Shown in pieces: positions 16,198 through 25,080 of a stretch of DNA of 64,000 bases. This DNA is from Devosia litorisediminis. Its GTDB lineage: Bacteria; Pseudomonadota; Alphaproteobacteria; Rhizobiales; Devosiaceae. Position 1 is the stretch's first letter. Every line of letters starts with the position of its first letter. The DNA lies in contig NZ_JAGXTP010000001.1 in NCBI RefSeq assembly GCF_018334155.1, positions 930,001 to 994,000 of the forward strand, in the 5' to 3' direction. A program made the translations under genes and the position numbers. The notes under the pieces were generated by a model. The model was not told where the DNA came from. It saw only the letters and a list, made by a program, of their open reading frames with translations, and did no database searches.

Positions 16198-17451
16198 TTA
16201 GTGAGCCATATCGGGGGCTGCTTCGGCATTGGCATACTGCTCGCCAACGCCGAACAGTCTGCCATTCTCGGCTATCAGAATGCAAATCAGCGACAGGATA
16301 CCCATGCCGGCATAACCGATGGCCACTGGTATCGTTGTGTTGTTGAACATCTGGCCGACATAGCCCCCGATTACAGCGCCGCCGACGGTCTGGATGAAGC
16401 CAAAGACTGCTGAAGCAGAGCCCGCAACGGCGCCCAAAGGCTCCATGGATAGCGAGTTCATGTTGGGGGCGGCCCAGCCAAAGCTGAACATGATCACTGC
16501 CAGCAGCGGGAAGAACAGCCAGAGCGGCATGAAGCCAGTCAGAGCAAAGCCCAGCCAGATAATGCTGAAGCCCGTGAACGACAGCATGGCGCCGTGTGAC
16601 AGGCGTCGCATACCAAACCGGCGCACGATGCGTGAATTGGTGAAGGAGGACACGGCCATCAGTCCGGCCATGGCTGCGAACGCCACGGGGAAGTACTCAC
16701 CCAGCCCAAAGATATCGACATAGATTTGCTGGGACGAGCTGATGAAGCCGAACAGGGCGCCGAAAAGGAAGGTGCCCGCCAGGCCATAGGAGATGGCCAT
16801 CCGGTTTGTAAAGACGATGCGAAAGCCACCGACAATGCCCTTGAAGGTGAGCGGACGACGTTTGTCGAGCGGCAGGGTCTCGGGCAGGCGGAAAAAGGTC
16901 CAAAGCCAGGAACCCGACGCCAGAACCGCCATAAAGATGAAGATTGTCTGCCAAGGCCCGGTCATCAACAGCACCTGCCCAATGCCGGGCGCGATGATGG
17001 GGATAGCCATGAACACCATGAAGGTGAGCGACATGACCTCGGCCATTTCGCGGCCTGAATAGCGGTCACGCACAGCAGAAGTGACGATAACGCGCACGCT
17101 GGCAGCCCCCAGACCCTGGATAAAGCGCAGGACCAGCAGGGTGGTGAAGTTCGGTGCGAACACCGCGATGAAGGCAGCGATGACATAGATGCCCATGCCG
17201 ACTAGCAGCGGTGCACGGCGGCCAAAACGGTCGCTGAGCGGTCCAAAGACCAGCTGGGCCATGCCCATGCCGATCATGAACGCGGAAATGACGAACTGTC
17301 TTTCGTTCTCGCTCGCGACGCCGAGCGCCTCACCCATATAGGGCAAGGCTGGCAGCATCACGTCGATGGCCAAAGCATTGAGGGCCATCAAGGCCGCCAT
17401 CAGGGCAATGAATTCGGGGCGCGAGAGGACTCGCGTGAAATGATTGGACAT
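16198..17451 (-). CDS. Bcr/CflA-family multidrug MFS transporter
   Basis: 417-residue, twelve-helix MFS drug/proton antiporter. The branch is recognised from ALNALAIDVMLPALPYMGEA in helix 1, VFGPLSDRFGRRAPLLVGM (motif A) and LRFIQGLGAASVRVIVTSAVRD (motif B, helix 4). The start at 17451 (MSNHFTRVLSRPEF) is chosen over an extension to 17520 that lacks similarity. Bcr/CflA proteins export bicyclomycin, sulfonamides, chloramphenicol or dipeptides; the substrate here is not predictable. It converges on clpP with 11 bases between stops. Confidence 0.9.
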   Translation of the reverse strand: MSNHFTRVLSRPEFIALMAALMALNALAIDVMLPALPYMGEALGVASENERQFVISAFMIGMGMAQLVFGPLSDRFGRRAPLLVGMGIYVIAAFIAVFAPNFTTLLVLRFIQGLGAASVRVIVTSAVRDRYSGREMAEVMSLTFMVFMAIPIIAPGIGQVLLMTGPWQTIFIFMAVLASGSWLWTFFRLPETLPLDKRRPLTFKGIVGGFRIVFTNRMAISYGLAGTFLFGALFGFISSSQQIYVDIFGLGEYFPVAFAAMAGLMAVSSFTNSRIVRRFGMRRLSHGAMLSFTGFSIIWLGFALTGFMPLWLFFPLLAVIMFSFGWAAPNMNSLSMEPLGAVAGSASAVFGFIQTVGGAVIGGYVGQMFNNTTIPVAIGYAGMGILSLICILIAENGRLFGVGEQYANAEAAPDMAH

Positions 17452-17577
17452 GAATTGATCTCGGGAAAGCTGCCGCAGAGCCGCAGGCGCTGTGAGTGTG
17501 GTCGGAACATGAACCCGCAAAAGGTCTTTGGCAAGGCTTGATCGTCAGGAAACGATGGTTGCCTGGCGATCTGGTTT

Positions 17578-18795
17578 TCAGGCGGGCTTCAATGCAAAGC
17601 TGGGTGCAGCGCGCTCGTTAATGGGCAGGTGCATGGCCGCCGAAGCCAAGCCCAGCATGATGCCCAGATACCAAACCAGACTATAGGAGCCAGTCATGTC
17701 AAACACATAACCACCGAGCCAGACACCAACAAAGGAGCCGATCTGGTGGCTGAGAAAGGCAATACCATAGAGCATGCCGAGATAGCGGGCGCCGAAGAAC
17801 ATAGCCACAAGTCCTGCTGTTAGCGGCACGGTGGAGAGCCAGAGTACGCCCATAGCAGCCGCGAAGGTGTAAGCCGTCAGTTCGCTAACTGGGAAGAGAA
17901 GAAACAGACCGATAGCCAACGCACGCAGAAAGTAGATAGTGGCCAGCAGGATCTGCTTGGGGAGGCGACCGCCCAGATAGCCGGCCAGCAGCGAGCCGAC
18001 AATATTGAACAGACCAATAATTGCGATTGTCCAACTGCCCGTCGCTGGCGACAAGCCGCACTGCACCAGATAGGCGGGCATGTGGACGTTGATGAATGCC
18101 AGGTGGAAGCCGCAAACGAAAAAGCCGATGACCAGCAGACGATAGGAGCCGTGCCCCCAGGCCTTGGCCAGGGTTTCCATGAATGGCAGATCGGCTTGGC
18201 CAATCGGGTTTTCGGTGCGACCGCGCAAGGCGTAGCTGAGTGGTATAATCAGCAGCAATGCCATACCGAGATAGAGCAGGGCAGACTGCCAGCCAAAGGC
18301 GTTGATGAAGCCCTGACTAATGGGTGCAAAGGCAAATTGTCCGAAAGACGACGCCGCGGTGGCGACACCAAAGATCAGTGAGCGCTTTTCGGGTGGAACA
18401 GCACGGCCAAAAGCGGCCATGACCACGCTGAAAGAGGAAATGGCAATGCCCACGCCGGTAATGATGCCGGCGGTCACAGCCATGATGCTGGCATTGGGCG
18501 AGATGGTCATCAGGACTACGCCCAACGCGTAGATCGCCGCGCCGATGGCGATTGTGCGGCCCGTGCCCACGCGATCGGCATAGGCGCCAGCAAATGGCTG
18601 GGCTATGCCCCAGGCCAGGTTCTGGATGGCCATTGCCATGCCCCAACCTTCGCGAGACAGACCCAGATCGGCTGTCATGGGCAGTGTGAACAGGCCAAAG
18701 CTGGTGCGGACGCCGTTACCGATCGCGGCGACGGCGCAACCGGCGATGATCAGCACGAGCAGCGGCACGGCTGGGCGAAGGGCTGAGGTGTTCAT
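17578..18795 (-). CDS. MFS transporter, monocarboxylate/oxalate-formate (MCT/OFA)-like
   Basis: 405-residue MFS protein with twelve helices. Features are GNGVRTSFGLFTLPMTADLG in helix 1, GAYADRVGTGRTIAIGAAIY (motif A) and MYGIAFLSHQIGSFVGVWLG in the C-terminal half, which resemble organic-anion carriers of the MCT/OFA branch. The ATG at 18795 begins just before helix 1. It is 126 bases upstream of the Bcr/CflA-type gene on the same strand and could share its transcript. Substrate unknown. Confidence 0.83.
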   Translation of the reverse strand: MNTSALRPAVPLLVLIIAGCAVAAIGNGVRTSFGLFTLPMTADLGLSREGWGMAMAIQNLAWGIAQPFAGAYADRVGTGRTIAIGAAIYALGVVLMTISPNASIMAVTAGIITGVGIAISSFSVVMAAFGRAVPPEKRSLIFGVATAASSFGQFAFAPISQGFINAFGWQSALLYLGMALLLIIPLSYALRGRTENPIGQADLPFMETLAKAWGHGSYRLLVIGFFVCGFHLAFINVHMPAYLVQCGLSPATGSWTIAIIGLFNIVGSLLAGYLGGRLPKQILLATIYFLRALAIGLFLLFPVSELTAYTFAAAMGVLWLSTVPLTAGLVAMFFGARYLGMLYGIAFLSHQIGSFVGVWLGGYVFDMTGSYSLVWYLGIMLGLASAAMHLPINERAAPSFALKPA

Positions 18796-18906
18796 GACGC
18801 ACGATCCAATTGCTCGGGCGAATCTTGTACGCCCGCCAATTCATCACGCAAAACAATAATGCGGAATGGGATGGATCAGCATCATTGATAGCTTGGGAGA
18901 TACAAG

Positions 18907-18931
18907 AACGCCGGACACGAGGCCCGGCGTT
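18907..18931 (-). terminator. Probable terminator of grxD
   Basis: AACGCCGG (18907-18914) pairs with CCGGCGTT (18924-18931). On the minus strand it is followed by CTTGTATCT, a weak T tract. It lies about 25 bases after the grxD stop. Confidence 0.5.
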
Positions 18932-18956
18932 GCTGAACAAGTCCGAAGTTCATCGA

Positions 18957-19292
18957 TCAGGCGGTCTGTTTGACCGCTATGCCTGCCGATTCCATGTGGG
19001 TCTGCAGTTCTCCTGCCTGGAACATTTCGCGGATGATGTCGGCACCACCAACGAATTCACCCTTTACATAGAGCTGGGGAATGGTTGGCCAATTGGTATA
19101 GGTCTTGATGCCGTCGCGCAGTTCATCGCTCTCGAGAACATTGGCGCTGTCATACGGGACGCCGAGATAGTTCAGAATCTGGACGACCTGACCGGAAAAG
19201 CCGCACTGAGGAAAATCGGGCGAGCCTTTCATGAAAAGGAACACGTCGTTGTTCTTCACCTTTTCGTCGATGAAAGCATTGATGTCGGTCAT
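18957..19292 (-). CDS. grxD: Monothiol glutaredoxin, Grx4 type
   Basis: 111-residue CGFS-type glutaredoxin. It holds a [2Fe-2S] cluster between two subunits with glutathione, and passes clusters or senses iron together with BolA. The active site PQCGFS is near residue 29, with the cis-Pro region TNWPTIPQLYVKGEFVGG and the GG-D glutathione site. BolA is encoded 1.1 kb upstream on the same strand, with a HAD gene and a small DUF6665-like gene in between. This bolA-grxD linkage downstream of purL is common in alphaproteobacteria. Confidence 0.96.
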   Translation of the reverse strand: MTDINAFIDEKVKNNDVFLFMKGSPDFPQCGFSGQVVQILNYLGVPYDSANVLESDELRDGIKTYTNWPTIPQLYVKGEFVGGADIIREMFQAGELQTHMESAGIAVKQTA

Positions 19293-19411
19293 AGCAGAAG
19301 CCTTTCTGGAGCCAGGGGGCGGACCCTAAATTGTTGGCCCATAAATAGGAGCTTGGTGTGGCGCTGTCGAGGGGTGCATCGGCAATCGCCGATCAAGCTT
19401 GATTGTGTGCT

Positions 19412-20044
19412 TCAATCCAACCTCGCGGCAATCCAGGGATGGCGGGTGAGGTCTTGAACGGTATCGAACTGGATTGCCTCCCAGCCCGCACGGCGGGCAC
19501 CGTCGATGACCTTGGGGGTGTCATCAAAAAGGAGGGGTGGTTCGGTTTGTGGACCGATGCGTTTTTCTATGAAGTCGAAATAGTCCTGATGTGGCTTCAG
19601 CGCGCCTATGCGGGCCGAATAGAATATGTCCTCGAACAACGCTGCAAAGCCCAGATGACTCCAGAGCCAGTTGGCGCGCAAATGCTCCTGATTGGTGGCG
19701 ATATAGAGCCGCAGATCAGACCGTGCGCCGAGCTGTCTTACAACATCGAGAACAGGCTGATTGATCGCGCTGTCATGGCTCAGCCAATAGTTCAGCATAG
19801 TCATGGGTGAGCCGTTATAGCCCAGGGCGGGAAGGCGTCGCTCCAGCGCCTCGACCAACGAGGTCTGGCCGATGATCACCTTCTTCATGAAGATGTCGTA
19901 GATGAACTCTTGATGAAAGCGCTCCGGATCTATGCCCAGAACTGCCTGTAGGTTGGCGTTCCAGCGATGCTGCTGTGCCTCTGGTCGGGCGTGGTATCCG
20001 TGAACCAGCACCCCATCGACATCAAAAAATACCGCCCGCGTCAC
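19412..20044 (-). CDS. HAD-superfamily hydrolase
   Basis: 210-residue haloacid dehalogenase-like phosphatase. Motif I is VFFDVDGVLVHG at the N-terminus, motif II is in LYIATNQEHLRANW (with Asn after Thr), Lys is in RIGALKPHQDYFDFI, and motif IV is LLFDDTPKVIDGARRAGWEA. The cap is a short four-helix insert. The start is GTG at 20044, overlapping the upstream gene's TGA (GTGA). Epoxide-hydrolase-like or nucleotidase activity is possible; I cannot name the substrate. Confidence 0.85.
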   Translation of the reverse strand: MTRAVFFDVDGVLVHGYHARPEAQQHRWNANLQAVLGIDPERFHQEFIYDIFMKKVIIGQTSLVEALERRLPALGYNGSPMTMLNYWLSHDSAINQPVLDVVRQLGARSDLRLYIATNQEHLRANWLWSHLGFAALFEDIFYSARIGALKPHQDYFDFIEKRIGPQTEPPLLFDDTPKVIDGARRAGWEAIQFDTVQDLTRHPWIAARLD

Positions 20045-20358
20045 TGGCGCTTCTCGATTGCGCCAAGTCCGGCAATGACTTCGGGTGGTATGTTGAGGCT
20101 TTGAATCACCTCGGTGTGTTGACGGAAGCCAATAAGCTCGCGATGTACAAAATAGGCCCAAACCACGCTACGGCCGTGGGCCAATGCTGTGGTGTTGTCG
20201 GTGCCTGCTGTCGCCAACGCGGACATCGCGGCGATGACTTTAGCTTCTGCGGCGCCCAGCGACGAGGCGCGCTCCGCCATGATCTCATTGTCGAGGGCGG
20301 CGGTGCCGGCCTCGGGTTTGACCATGGCTATCAGATCAAGCGAGTCCCGGAGCGACAC
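20041..20358 (-). CDS. Small conserved protein, DUF6665-like
   Basis: 105-residue helical protein beginning at GTG 20358. The layout ALDNEIMAERASSLG, a central helix, VVWAYFVHRELIGFRQ and IPPEVIAGLGA matches what I recall of the DUF6665 family of Hyphomicrobiales; this is from memory and not checked. No catalytic motif, signal or membrane segment is visible. It lies 15 bases after bolA and overlaps the HAD gene by four bases, so bolA, this gene and the HAD gene form one operon leading to grxD. Confidence 0.65.
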   Translation of the reverse strand: MSLRDSLDLIAMVKPEAGTAALDNEIMAERASSLGAAEAKVIAAMSALATAGTDNTTALAHGRSVVWAYFVHRELIGFRQHTEVIQSLNIPPEVIAGLGAIEKRQ

Positions 20359-20373
20359 TGGGCTGGCCCGGCT

Positions 20374-20607
20374 CTAGTCGGGCACGCTGGTTTGGAGCGC
20401 GAGCGCATGCAGCGCCCCGCCCATATCGGGCTGCAACGCGGCATAGACCAACTGGTGTTGCTGCACGCGTGACTTGCCGCGGAACTGTTCAGAGATAACC
20501 GTGGCGGCCCAATGATCGCCATCGCCGGCCAGATCGCGGATCTCGATATTGGCGTCCGGAATGGCGGCCTTGATGCGACGTTCGATTTCGGTGGCTTCCA
20601 TCGCCAT
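20374..20607 (-). CDS. bolA: BolA-family protein
   Basis: 77-residue BolA protein, a partner of CGFS glutaredoxins in [2Fe-2S] cluster handling and iron sensing. The family helix-turn-strand core is EIERRIKAAIPDANIEIRDL with the ending VQQHQLVYAALQPDMGGALH. The conserved C-terminal His is in QQHQLVY. An internal ATG six bases on (20601) is an alternative start. The neighbouring grxD supports joint function. Confidence 0.93.
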   Translation of the reverse strand: MAMEATEIERRIKAAIPDANIEIRDLAGDGDHWAATVISEQFRGKSRVQQHQLVYAALQPDMGGALHALALQTSVPD

Positions 20608-20698
20608 GGCGCAACTCCTTGAGTGGGTGGCCGTCCGGCCGATTCAGTGAAAGATAGGCCACGCCAGAGGCGGCTTCAATACGGCGCGTTGCTGCCGG

Positions 20699-21292
20699 CT
20701 ATTGGGTCGCAGCCGGGGTGAGTTCGGTGGTCACTCCCACGCAGCATTCAGCGTCCGCTTCAGTTGAGAAATTGGCAATGATAAAATCAACGATCGGGCG
20801 GGCCTGCTCAGCCATTGTTGTGTCGAACAGACAGTCGAGCGTGTAGCCGAGGCCATTGGCAACGGTTTCGGTGTGCACAATGGTGAGGGGAATGCCCATT
20901 GGCGAGTCGGTGCTGGTGCCCTCATAGATAAGGGCGGCATCACTCTGATATGCGGTGGTGCCCTTGGCCCCCATGACGAAGCCCGGGAATGTCTCACTCC
21001 AGCCCGCCTCGAGATCGGCATCTACCAGCGAGGCGAGGGCGCCTTCGGGTGTCCAGCCGCTGTCATCAACCGGCACAAAGCTCATATTGCACTGCAGCGG
21101 GGCATTGGTGTGGTTGATGGTCAGCGGTTTGTCGACGCCGCCCGAGGCTTCCATGGTGTCGGGATAGCTCAGCGTATAGGGCTGATCGGGCAGCACGGAT
21201 CGCGTGATGTTGATGTTCTGCGCGAAGGCGGCGCTCGGCGCCAGGACCATCGAGAGGACTGCCAGGCAGCCCATTGCGGGTCGAATGATCAT
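20699..21292 (-). CDS. Secreted protein of unknown function
   Basis: 197-residue protein with a clear signal peptide (residues 1-24, cut after AAFA) and no further membrane segment, so it is periplasmic or secreted. The mature part has two cysteine-bearing stretches, LQCNMSFVPVDDSG and LDCLFDTTMAEQ, and ends with the pair ECCVGV, so disulfides are likely. No family is recognised. Start 21292 is chosen because the longer frame runs through the purL terminator. It is between that terminator and bolA and may lead the bolA operon. Confidence 0.7.
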   Translation of the reverse strand: MIIRPAMGCLAVLSMVLAPSAAFAQNINITRSVLPDQPYTLSYPDTMEASGGVDKPLTINHTNAPLQCNMSFVPVDDSGWTPEGALASLVDADLEAGWSETFPGFVMGAKGTTAYQSDAALIYEGTSTDSPMGIPLTIVHTETVANGLGYTLDCLFDTTMAEQARPIVDFIIANFSTEADAECCVGVTTELTPAATQ

Positions 21293-21302
21293 TGTAGTCT
21301 CC

Positions 21303-21352
21303 AAAAATAGCAGCGCCGCTCCCGAGGTGCCAAAACACCCCAAAGAGCGGCG
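21303..21352 (-). terminator. Rho-independent terminator of purL
   Basis: CGCCGCTC (21314-21321) pairs with GAGCGGCG (21345-21352), with an inner GGTG/CACC pair around CCAAAA. The minus strand continues CTGCTATTTTTGG. It lies about 20 bases after the purL stop. Confidence 0.65.
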
Positions 21353-21373
21353 ATCATAAGGCAGATACACCGA

Positions 21374-23608
21374 TTAGGCTGCAGCGCCGTCCATGAAATC
21401 GGGGAACCAGCCTTCATAGGCTGATTTGAGATCGACAACCGGGAGCGGTTTTGCTGCACCAAGCACCAGATCTGTGCCGCCTGTGCTGCCGATCCACGGG
21501 CAGAATACACCCAGTTTCTCGCCTTCGTTCCAAAGCGCCAGCATCTCATCGCTTTGCGGATCGATATTGACGGTCACCAGATAGCGACCCTGATCCTCGC
21601 TGAAATATTGCAGGATGGGATCGTGGCCTTCGAGATCAACAATCTGTGCGCCGATACCTGAGGCGACGGCCATTTCCGCCAGACCCACGCCCAGGCCACC
21701 ATCGGAGAGATCGTGACAGGCGGTGACCACGCCGGAACGGATCAGCTTACGCACGAAATCGCCAGTGCGACGTTCATGGGCCAGATCGACAGGCGGGGCG
21801 GCGCCATCGCGGCGGTTGAACAGATCGCGCAGATAAATCGACTGACCCAGATGGGTGCCGCGCTTGTCGGGGGAGCCGATCAGCAAGATAGGCTGGTTTT
21901 CTGCAGCAAAAGCGATGCGCGCCATACCGGTCCAGTCCGGAAGAAGGCCAACGCCACCAATGGTTGGAGTAGGCAGAATGCCCTGTCCGTTGGTTTCGTT
22001 GTAGAGCGAGACATTGCCCGACACGATCGGGAAGTCGAGCGCGGTGCAGGCTTCGCCAATGCCCTTGATAGCATGGACCAACTGGCTCATGATTTCGGGG
22101 CGTTCGGGATTGCCGAAATTGAGATTGTCGGTTGCGGCTAGAGGTTCAGCACCCGTCGCGGTCAGATTGCGCCAAGCTTCGGCCACCGCCTGCTTCCCAC
22201 CCTCATAGGGATCAGCTTCGCAATAACGCGGATTGACGTCAGAGGTAAAGGCCAGCCCCTTGGTAGGGTGTCCCTCAACCCGGATCACGCCGGCGTCACC
22301 GCCGGGCAATTGCATGGAATTGCCCTGGATCAGGGTGTCGTACTGCTCATAGACCCAGCGACGTGAGGCGATCTGGTGACCGCCCACCAGCTTGAGCAGT
22401 GCCTCAGCCACGTCCATCTGTGGCACATCATCAGATGCCAGCGCGGCTGCAGGCGCGGCCGGGGTCCAGGCACGGTCGTATTCCGGGGCTTCGTCGCCGA
22501 GTTCCTTGATCGGCAGATTGGCGACTTCATCACCCTGCCAGAGCACGCGGAAGCGCAGATCGTCTGTAGTCTTCCCCACGGTGGCGAAATCGAGTTCCCA
22601 TTTCACGAACACGGCCCGGGCTACCGCTTCCTTTTCGGGATGCAGGACCATGAGCATGCGCTCCTGGGATTCCGACAGCATCATCTCATAGGCGGTCATG
22701 TTGGTTTCGCGTACGGGTACCTTGTCGAGATCCAGCTCGACGCCCAGATCGCCCTTGGCGCCCATTTCGACTGCCGAACAGGTCAACCCTGCCGCGCCCA
22801 TGTCCTGAATGGCAATGACGGCGCCGGTCGCCATCAGTTCGAGGCACGCTTCAAGCAGACGCTTTTCAGTAAAGGGGTCGCCAACCTGCACGGTAGGGCG
22901 TTTCTCTTCGATGTCATCGCCAAATTCGGCAGAGGCCATGGTCGCGCCACCGACGCCATCGCGGCCGGTCTTGGCGCCGAGATAGACGACGGGCAGGCCA
23001 ACGCCCTTGGCTTCGGAGAGGAAGATCTTGTCGGTATCTGCGAGGCCCGCGGCGAAGGCATTGACCAAGATGTTGCCATTATAGCGCGCGTCGAACTCGA
23101 CCTCGCCGCCAACGGTGGGGACCCCAAAGGCGTTGGCATAGCCGCCAATACCAGCCACGACGCCCGATACCAGATGGCGGGTCTTTTCGTGGTCGACAGC
23201 GCCAAAACGCAGGGCATTCATTGCGGCGACCGGGCGTGCGCCCATGGTGAAGACGTCTCGCAGAATACCGCCCATGCCGGTACCGGCACCCTGATAGGGT
23301 TCGATGAAAGATGGATGGTTGTGAGACTCCATCTTGAAGACCACAGCCTGACCATCGCCGATATCGACCACACCAGCGTTTTCGCCAGGGCCCTGAAGTA
23401 CGCGCGGACCCGTGGTGGGCAGGGTCTTGAGCCACTTCTTGGACGATTTGTAGGAGCAGTGCTCATTCCACATCGCCGAGAAGATGCCCAGCTCGGTATA
23501 GGTCGGCGTCCGCCCGATCAGATCGAGGATCTTCTGATACTCGTCGGGCTTGAGGCCGTGGTCGGCGACGAGTTCAGGGGTAATGACGATATCGTTGGGA
23601 ATGCTCAT
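21374..23608 (-). CDS. purL: Phosphoribosylformylglycinamidine synthase subunit PurL
   Basis: 744-residue small-type PurL. Together with PurS and PurQ it makes FGAM from FGAR, glutamine and ATP, the fourth step of purine synthesis. Visible segments are [20 protein letters not shown] near residue 37, [20 protein letters not shown] near 92, the ATP-binding [20 protein letters not shown] and the second-half [19 protein letters not shown] at 23608 overlaps the stop of the DJ-1 gene by one base (TGATG); a longer frame to 23905 lies inside that gene and is not real. purQ is 0.7 kb upstream instead of adjacent. Confidence 0.97.
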   Translation of the reverse strand: MSIPNDIVITPELVADHGLKPDEYQKILDLIGRTPTYTELGIFSAMWNEHCSYKSSKKWLKTLPTTGPRVLQGPGENAGVVDIGDGQAVVFKMESHNHPSFIEPYQGAGTGMGGILRDVFTMGARPVAAMNALRFGAVDHEKTRHLVSGVVAGIGGYANAFGVPTVGGEVEFDARYNGNILVNAFAAGLADTDKIFLSEAKGVGLPVVYLGAKTGRDGVGGATMASAEFGDDIEEKRPTVQVGDPFTEKRLLEACLELMATGAVIAIQDMGAAGLTCSAVEMGAKGDLGVELDLDKVPVRETNMTAYEMMLSESQERMLMVLHPEKEAVARAVFVKWELDFATVGKTTDDLRFRVLWQGDEVANLPIKELGDEAPEYDRAWTPAAPAAALASDDVPQMDVAEALLKLVGGHQIASRRWVYEQYDTLIQGNSMQLPGGDAGVIRVEGHPTKGLAFTSDVNPRYCEADPYEGGKQAVAEAWRNLTATGAEPLAATDNLNFGNPERPEIMSQLVHAIKGIGEACTALDFPIVSGNVSLYNETNGQGILPTPTIGGVGLLPDWTGMARIAFAAENQPILLIGSPDKRGTHLGQSIYLRDLFNRRDGAAPPVDLAHERRTGDFVRKLIRSGVVTACHDLSDGGLGVGLAEMAVASGIGAQIVDLEGHDPILQYFSEDQGRYLVTVNIDPQSDEMLALWNEGEKLGVFCPWIGSTGGTDLVLGAAKPLPVVDLKSAYEGWFPDFMDGAAA

Positions 23609-24216
23609 CAGGCTGGGGTTCCGTAGGGCGGCTCTGGAAAATATTCCATGTGGTTCTGGGTGGAGTGGGCGGTGTCTTCGCCGAACAGATGTCCGACCAG
23701 CCACAAGGCCATGTCGATGCCGGCCGAAACGCCCGCGCTGGTCACAACATTGCCGTCGTGCACATAGCGCTGGTCGAGAATGTAGGTGTGCGGTGCATGG
23801 GCACGCAGGAAGTCGAGCGCGCCGCGATTGGTGGTTGCCCGCCGGCCTTCTAGGAAACCTGCACGTGCCAGCAGGGCAGCCCCCGTGCATACCGAAGTCT
23901 GCCATTTGGCCTGAGCCAGATAGGCGCGCAGTTCGGTGTTGAAACTATCGTCTTCAGCCAGTTGGCGCGTGCCCTTGCCCCCAGGGACAAGAACGACGTC
24001 AGCGCGTGGTTTACCGGCAAAGTCATAGTCAGCAATGATCTTGAGACCCTTGGCGCAGTTGATTGACGTGCCGGGCCAGCCGACCGTGAAGACCTCAAGC
24101 GGTGCGCCCAGTTGTTTGGCGACAGAGAACACTTCCCAGGGACCAACGAAATCCAGCTCTTCAACACCATCAAAGACCACTACGGCTATGCTGGCGCGGG
24201 GGGCGGCATCAGACAT
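23608..24216 (-). CDS. DJ-1/PfpI-family protein (isonitrile hydratase-like)
   Basis: 202-residue member of the DJ-1/PfpI superfamily, whose members include isocyanide hydratase, glyoxalase III-type and regulatory proteins. The N-terminal acidic residue is in [20 protein letters not shown] and the nucleophile elbow is [20 protein letters not shown] with Cys near residue 109. The ending GDTAHS-like region ([20 protein letters not shown]) is typical of the isonitrile hydratase branch. GGAGGG precedes the ATG. It is wedged between purQ and purL and shares one base with purL, so it is translationally coupled to a purine gene; whether it has any link to that pathway is unknown. Confidence 0.85.
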   Translation of the reverse strand: MSDAAPRASIAVVVFDGVEELDFVGPWEVFSVAKQLGAPLEVFTVGWPGTSINCAKGLKIIADYDFAGKPRADVVLVPGGKGTRQLAEDDSFNTELRAYLAQAKWQTSVCTGAALLARAGFLEGRRATTNRGALDFLRAHAPHTYILDQRYVHDGNVVTSAGVSAGIDMALWLVGHLFGEDTAHSTQNHMEYFPEPPYGTPA

Positions 24217-24296
24217 GGCGAACCCTCCAGAGGTGGGACAGGTTGAAGGTGTGGCGCTGCAGACCCGAAATGATGGGCGTGCGGCGCTGGATCATC

Positions 24297-24965
24297 TCAG
24301 GCTGCCTGCCCAAGCAGGCCCGCAAACAGCGCCCTGCCATCATCGCCGCCATGTGCGGCTTCAATAAGGTTCTCCGGGTGTGGCATCAGACCGAGAACGT
24401 TCTTCTGGTCGTTCAGGATACCCGCGATGTCGTTGAGCGAACCATTTGGATTAGTGCCCTCAGCATAGCGGAAGGCGACCTGGTTTTCGCCTTCAAGCCG
24501 GTTGAGCGTTTCGGTATCGGCGAAGTAATTGCCGTCGTGATGGGCCACCGGACAGCGAATGATCTGGCCCTGGCTATAGCCACGGGTAAAATCGGTGTCA
24601 GCATTGGTGACTTCGAGCTTGACCTCACGGCAGACGAATTTGAGCGACTGGTTGCGCATCAGGGCGCCGGGCAGCAGGCCCGCTTCGATCAGGATCTGAA
24701 AGCCGTTGCAGACGCCGAGCACCTTCGTGCCCTTGGCGGCGCGTTCGCGAACGCGATCCATGATGGGAGAGCGCGCAGCGATGGCGCCGCAGCGGAGATA
24801 GTCCCCATAGGAGAAGCCGCCCGGAATGACGACCAGATCGACATCGGGCAGATCGGTGTCCTGGTGCCAGACTATGGCCGGGGCAGTACCCGAAATTTTG
24901 GTCAAGGCCGCAATCATGTCGCGATCACGATTGAGACCAGGGAAGACGATGACGGCGGATTTCAT
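24297..24965 (-). CDS. purQ: Phosphoribosylformylglycinamidine synthase subunit PurQ (glutaminase)
   Basis: 222-residue class I glutamine amidotransferase that supplies ammonia to PurL. The opening [14 protein letters not shown] is standard; the nucleophile Cys lies in [20 protein letters not shown] near residue 86, and the His-Glu pair in [17 protein letters not shown] near 195. It is the first gene after the acyltransferase terminator, so it must have its own promoter in the 115-base gap upstream. The gap to the DJ-1 gene downstream is 80 bases. Confidence 0.97.
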   Translation of the reverse strand: MKSAVIVFPGLNRDRDMIAALTKISGTAPAIVWHQDTDLPDVDLVVIPGGFSYGDYLRCGAIAARSPIMDRVRERAAKGTKVLGVCNGFQILIEAGLLPGALMRNQSLKFVCREVKLEVTNADTDFTRGYSQGQIIRCPVAHHDGNYFADTETLNRLEGENQVAFRYAEGTNPNGSLNDIAGILNDQKNVLGLMPHPENLIEAAHGGDDGRALFAGLLGQAA

Positions 24966-25020
24966 CGGCTAGTCCTCGCTATGTCAGGAGTTGCGAGGCT
25001 CTTTTGGTGAGTCTTGGCGC

Positions 25021-25056
25021 AAAACGCAAGGGCCGAGACATGCATATCCCGGCCCT
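25021..25056 (-). terminator. Terminator of the acyltransferase gene
   Basis: AGGGCCG (25029-25035) pairs with CGGCCCT (25050-25056); the minus strand continues TTGCGTTTTG. It separates the inserted glycan genes from purQ. Confidence 0.6.
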
Positions 25057-25080
25057 ATCGATTCCACTGCGTTTCGCTCG

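Noticed and set aside
22376..23626. 416-codon plus-strand ORF opposite purL
   Set aside because: Antisense shadow of purL with no recognisable domain.
23609..23905. N-terminal extension of PurL
   Set aside because: It lies inside the DJ-1 gene in another frame; PurL similarity begins at 23608.
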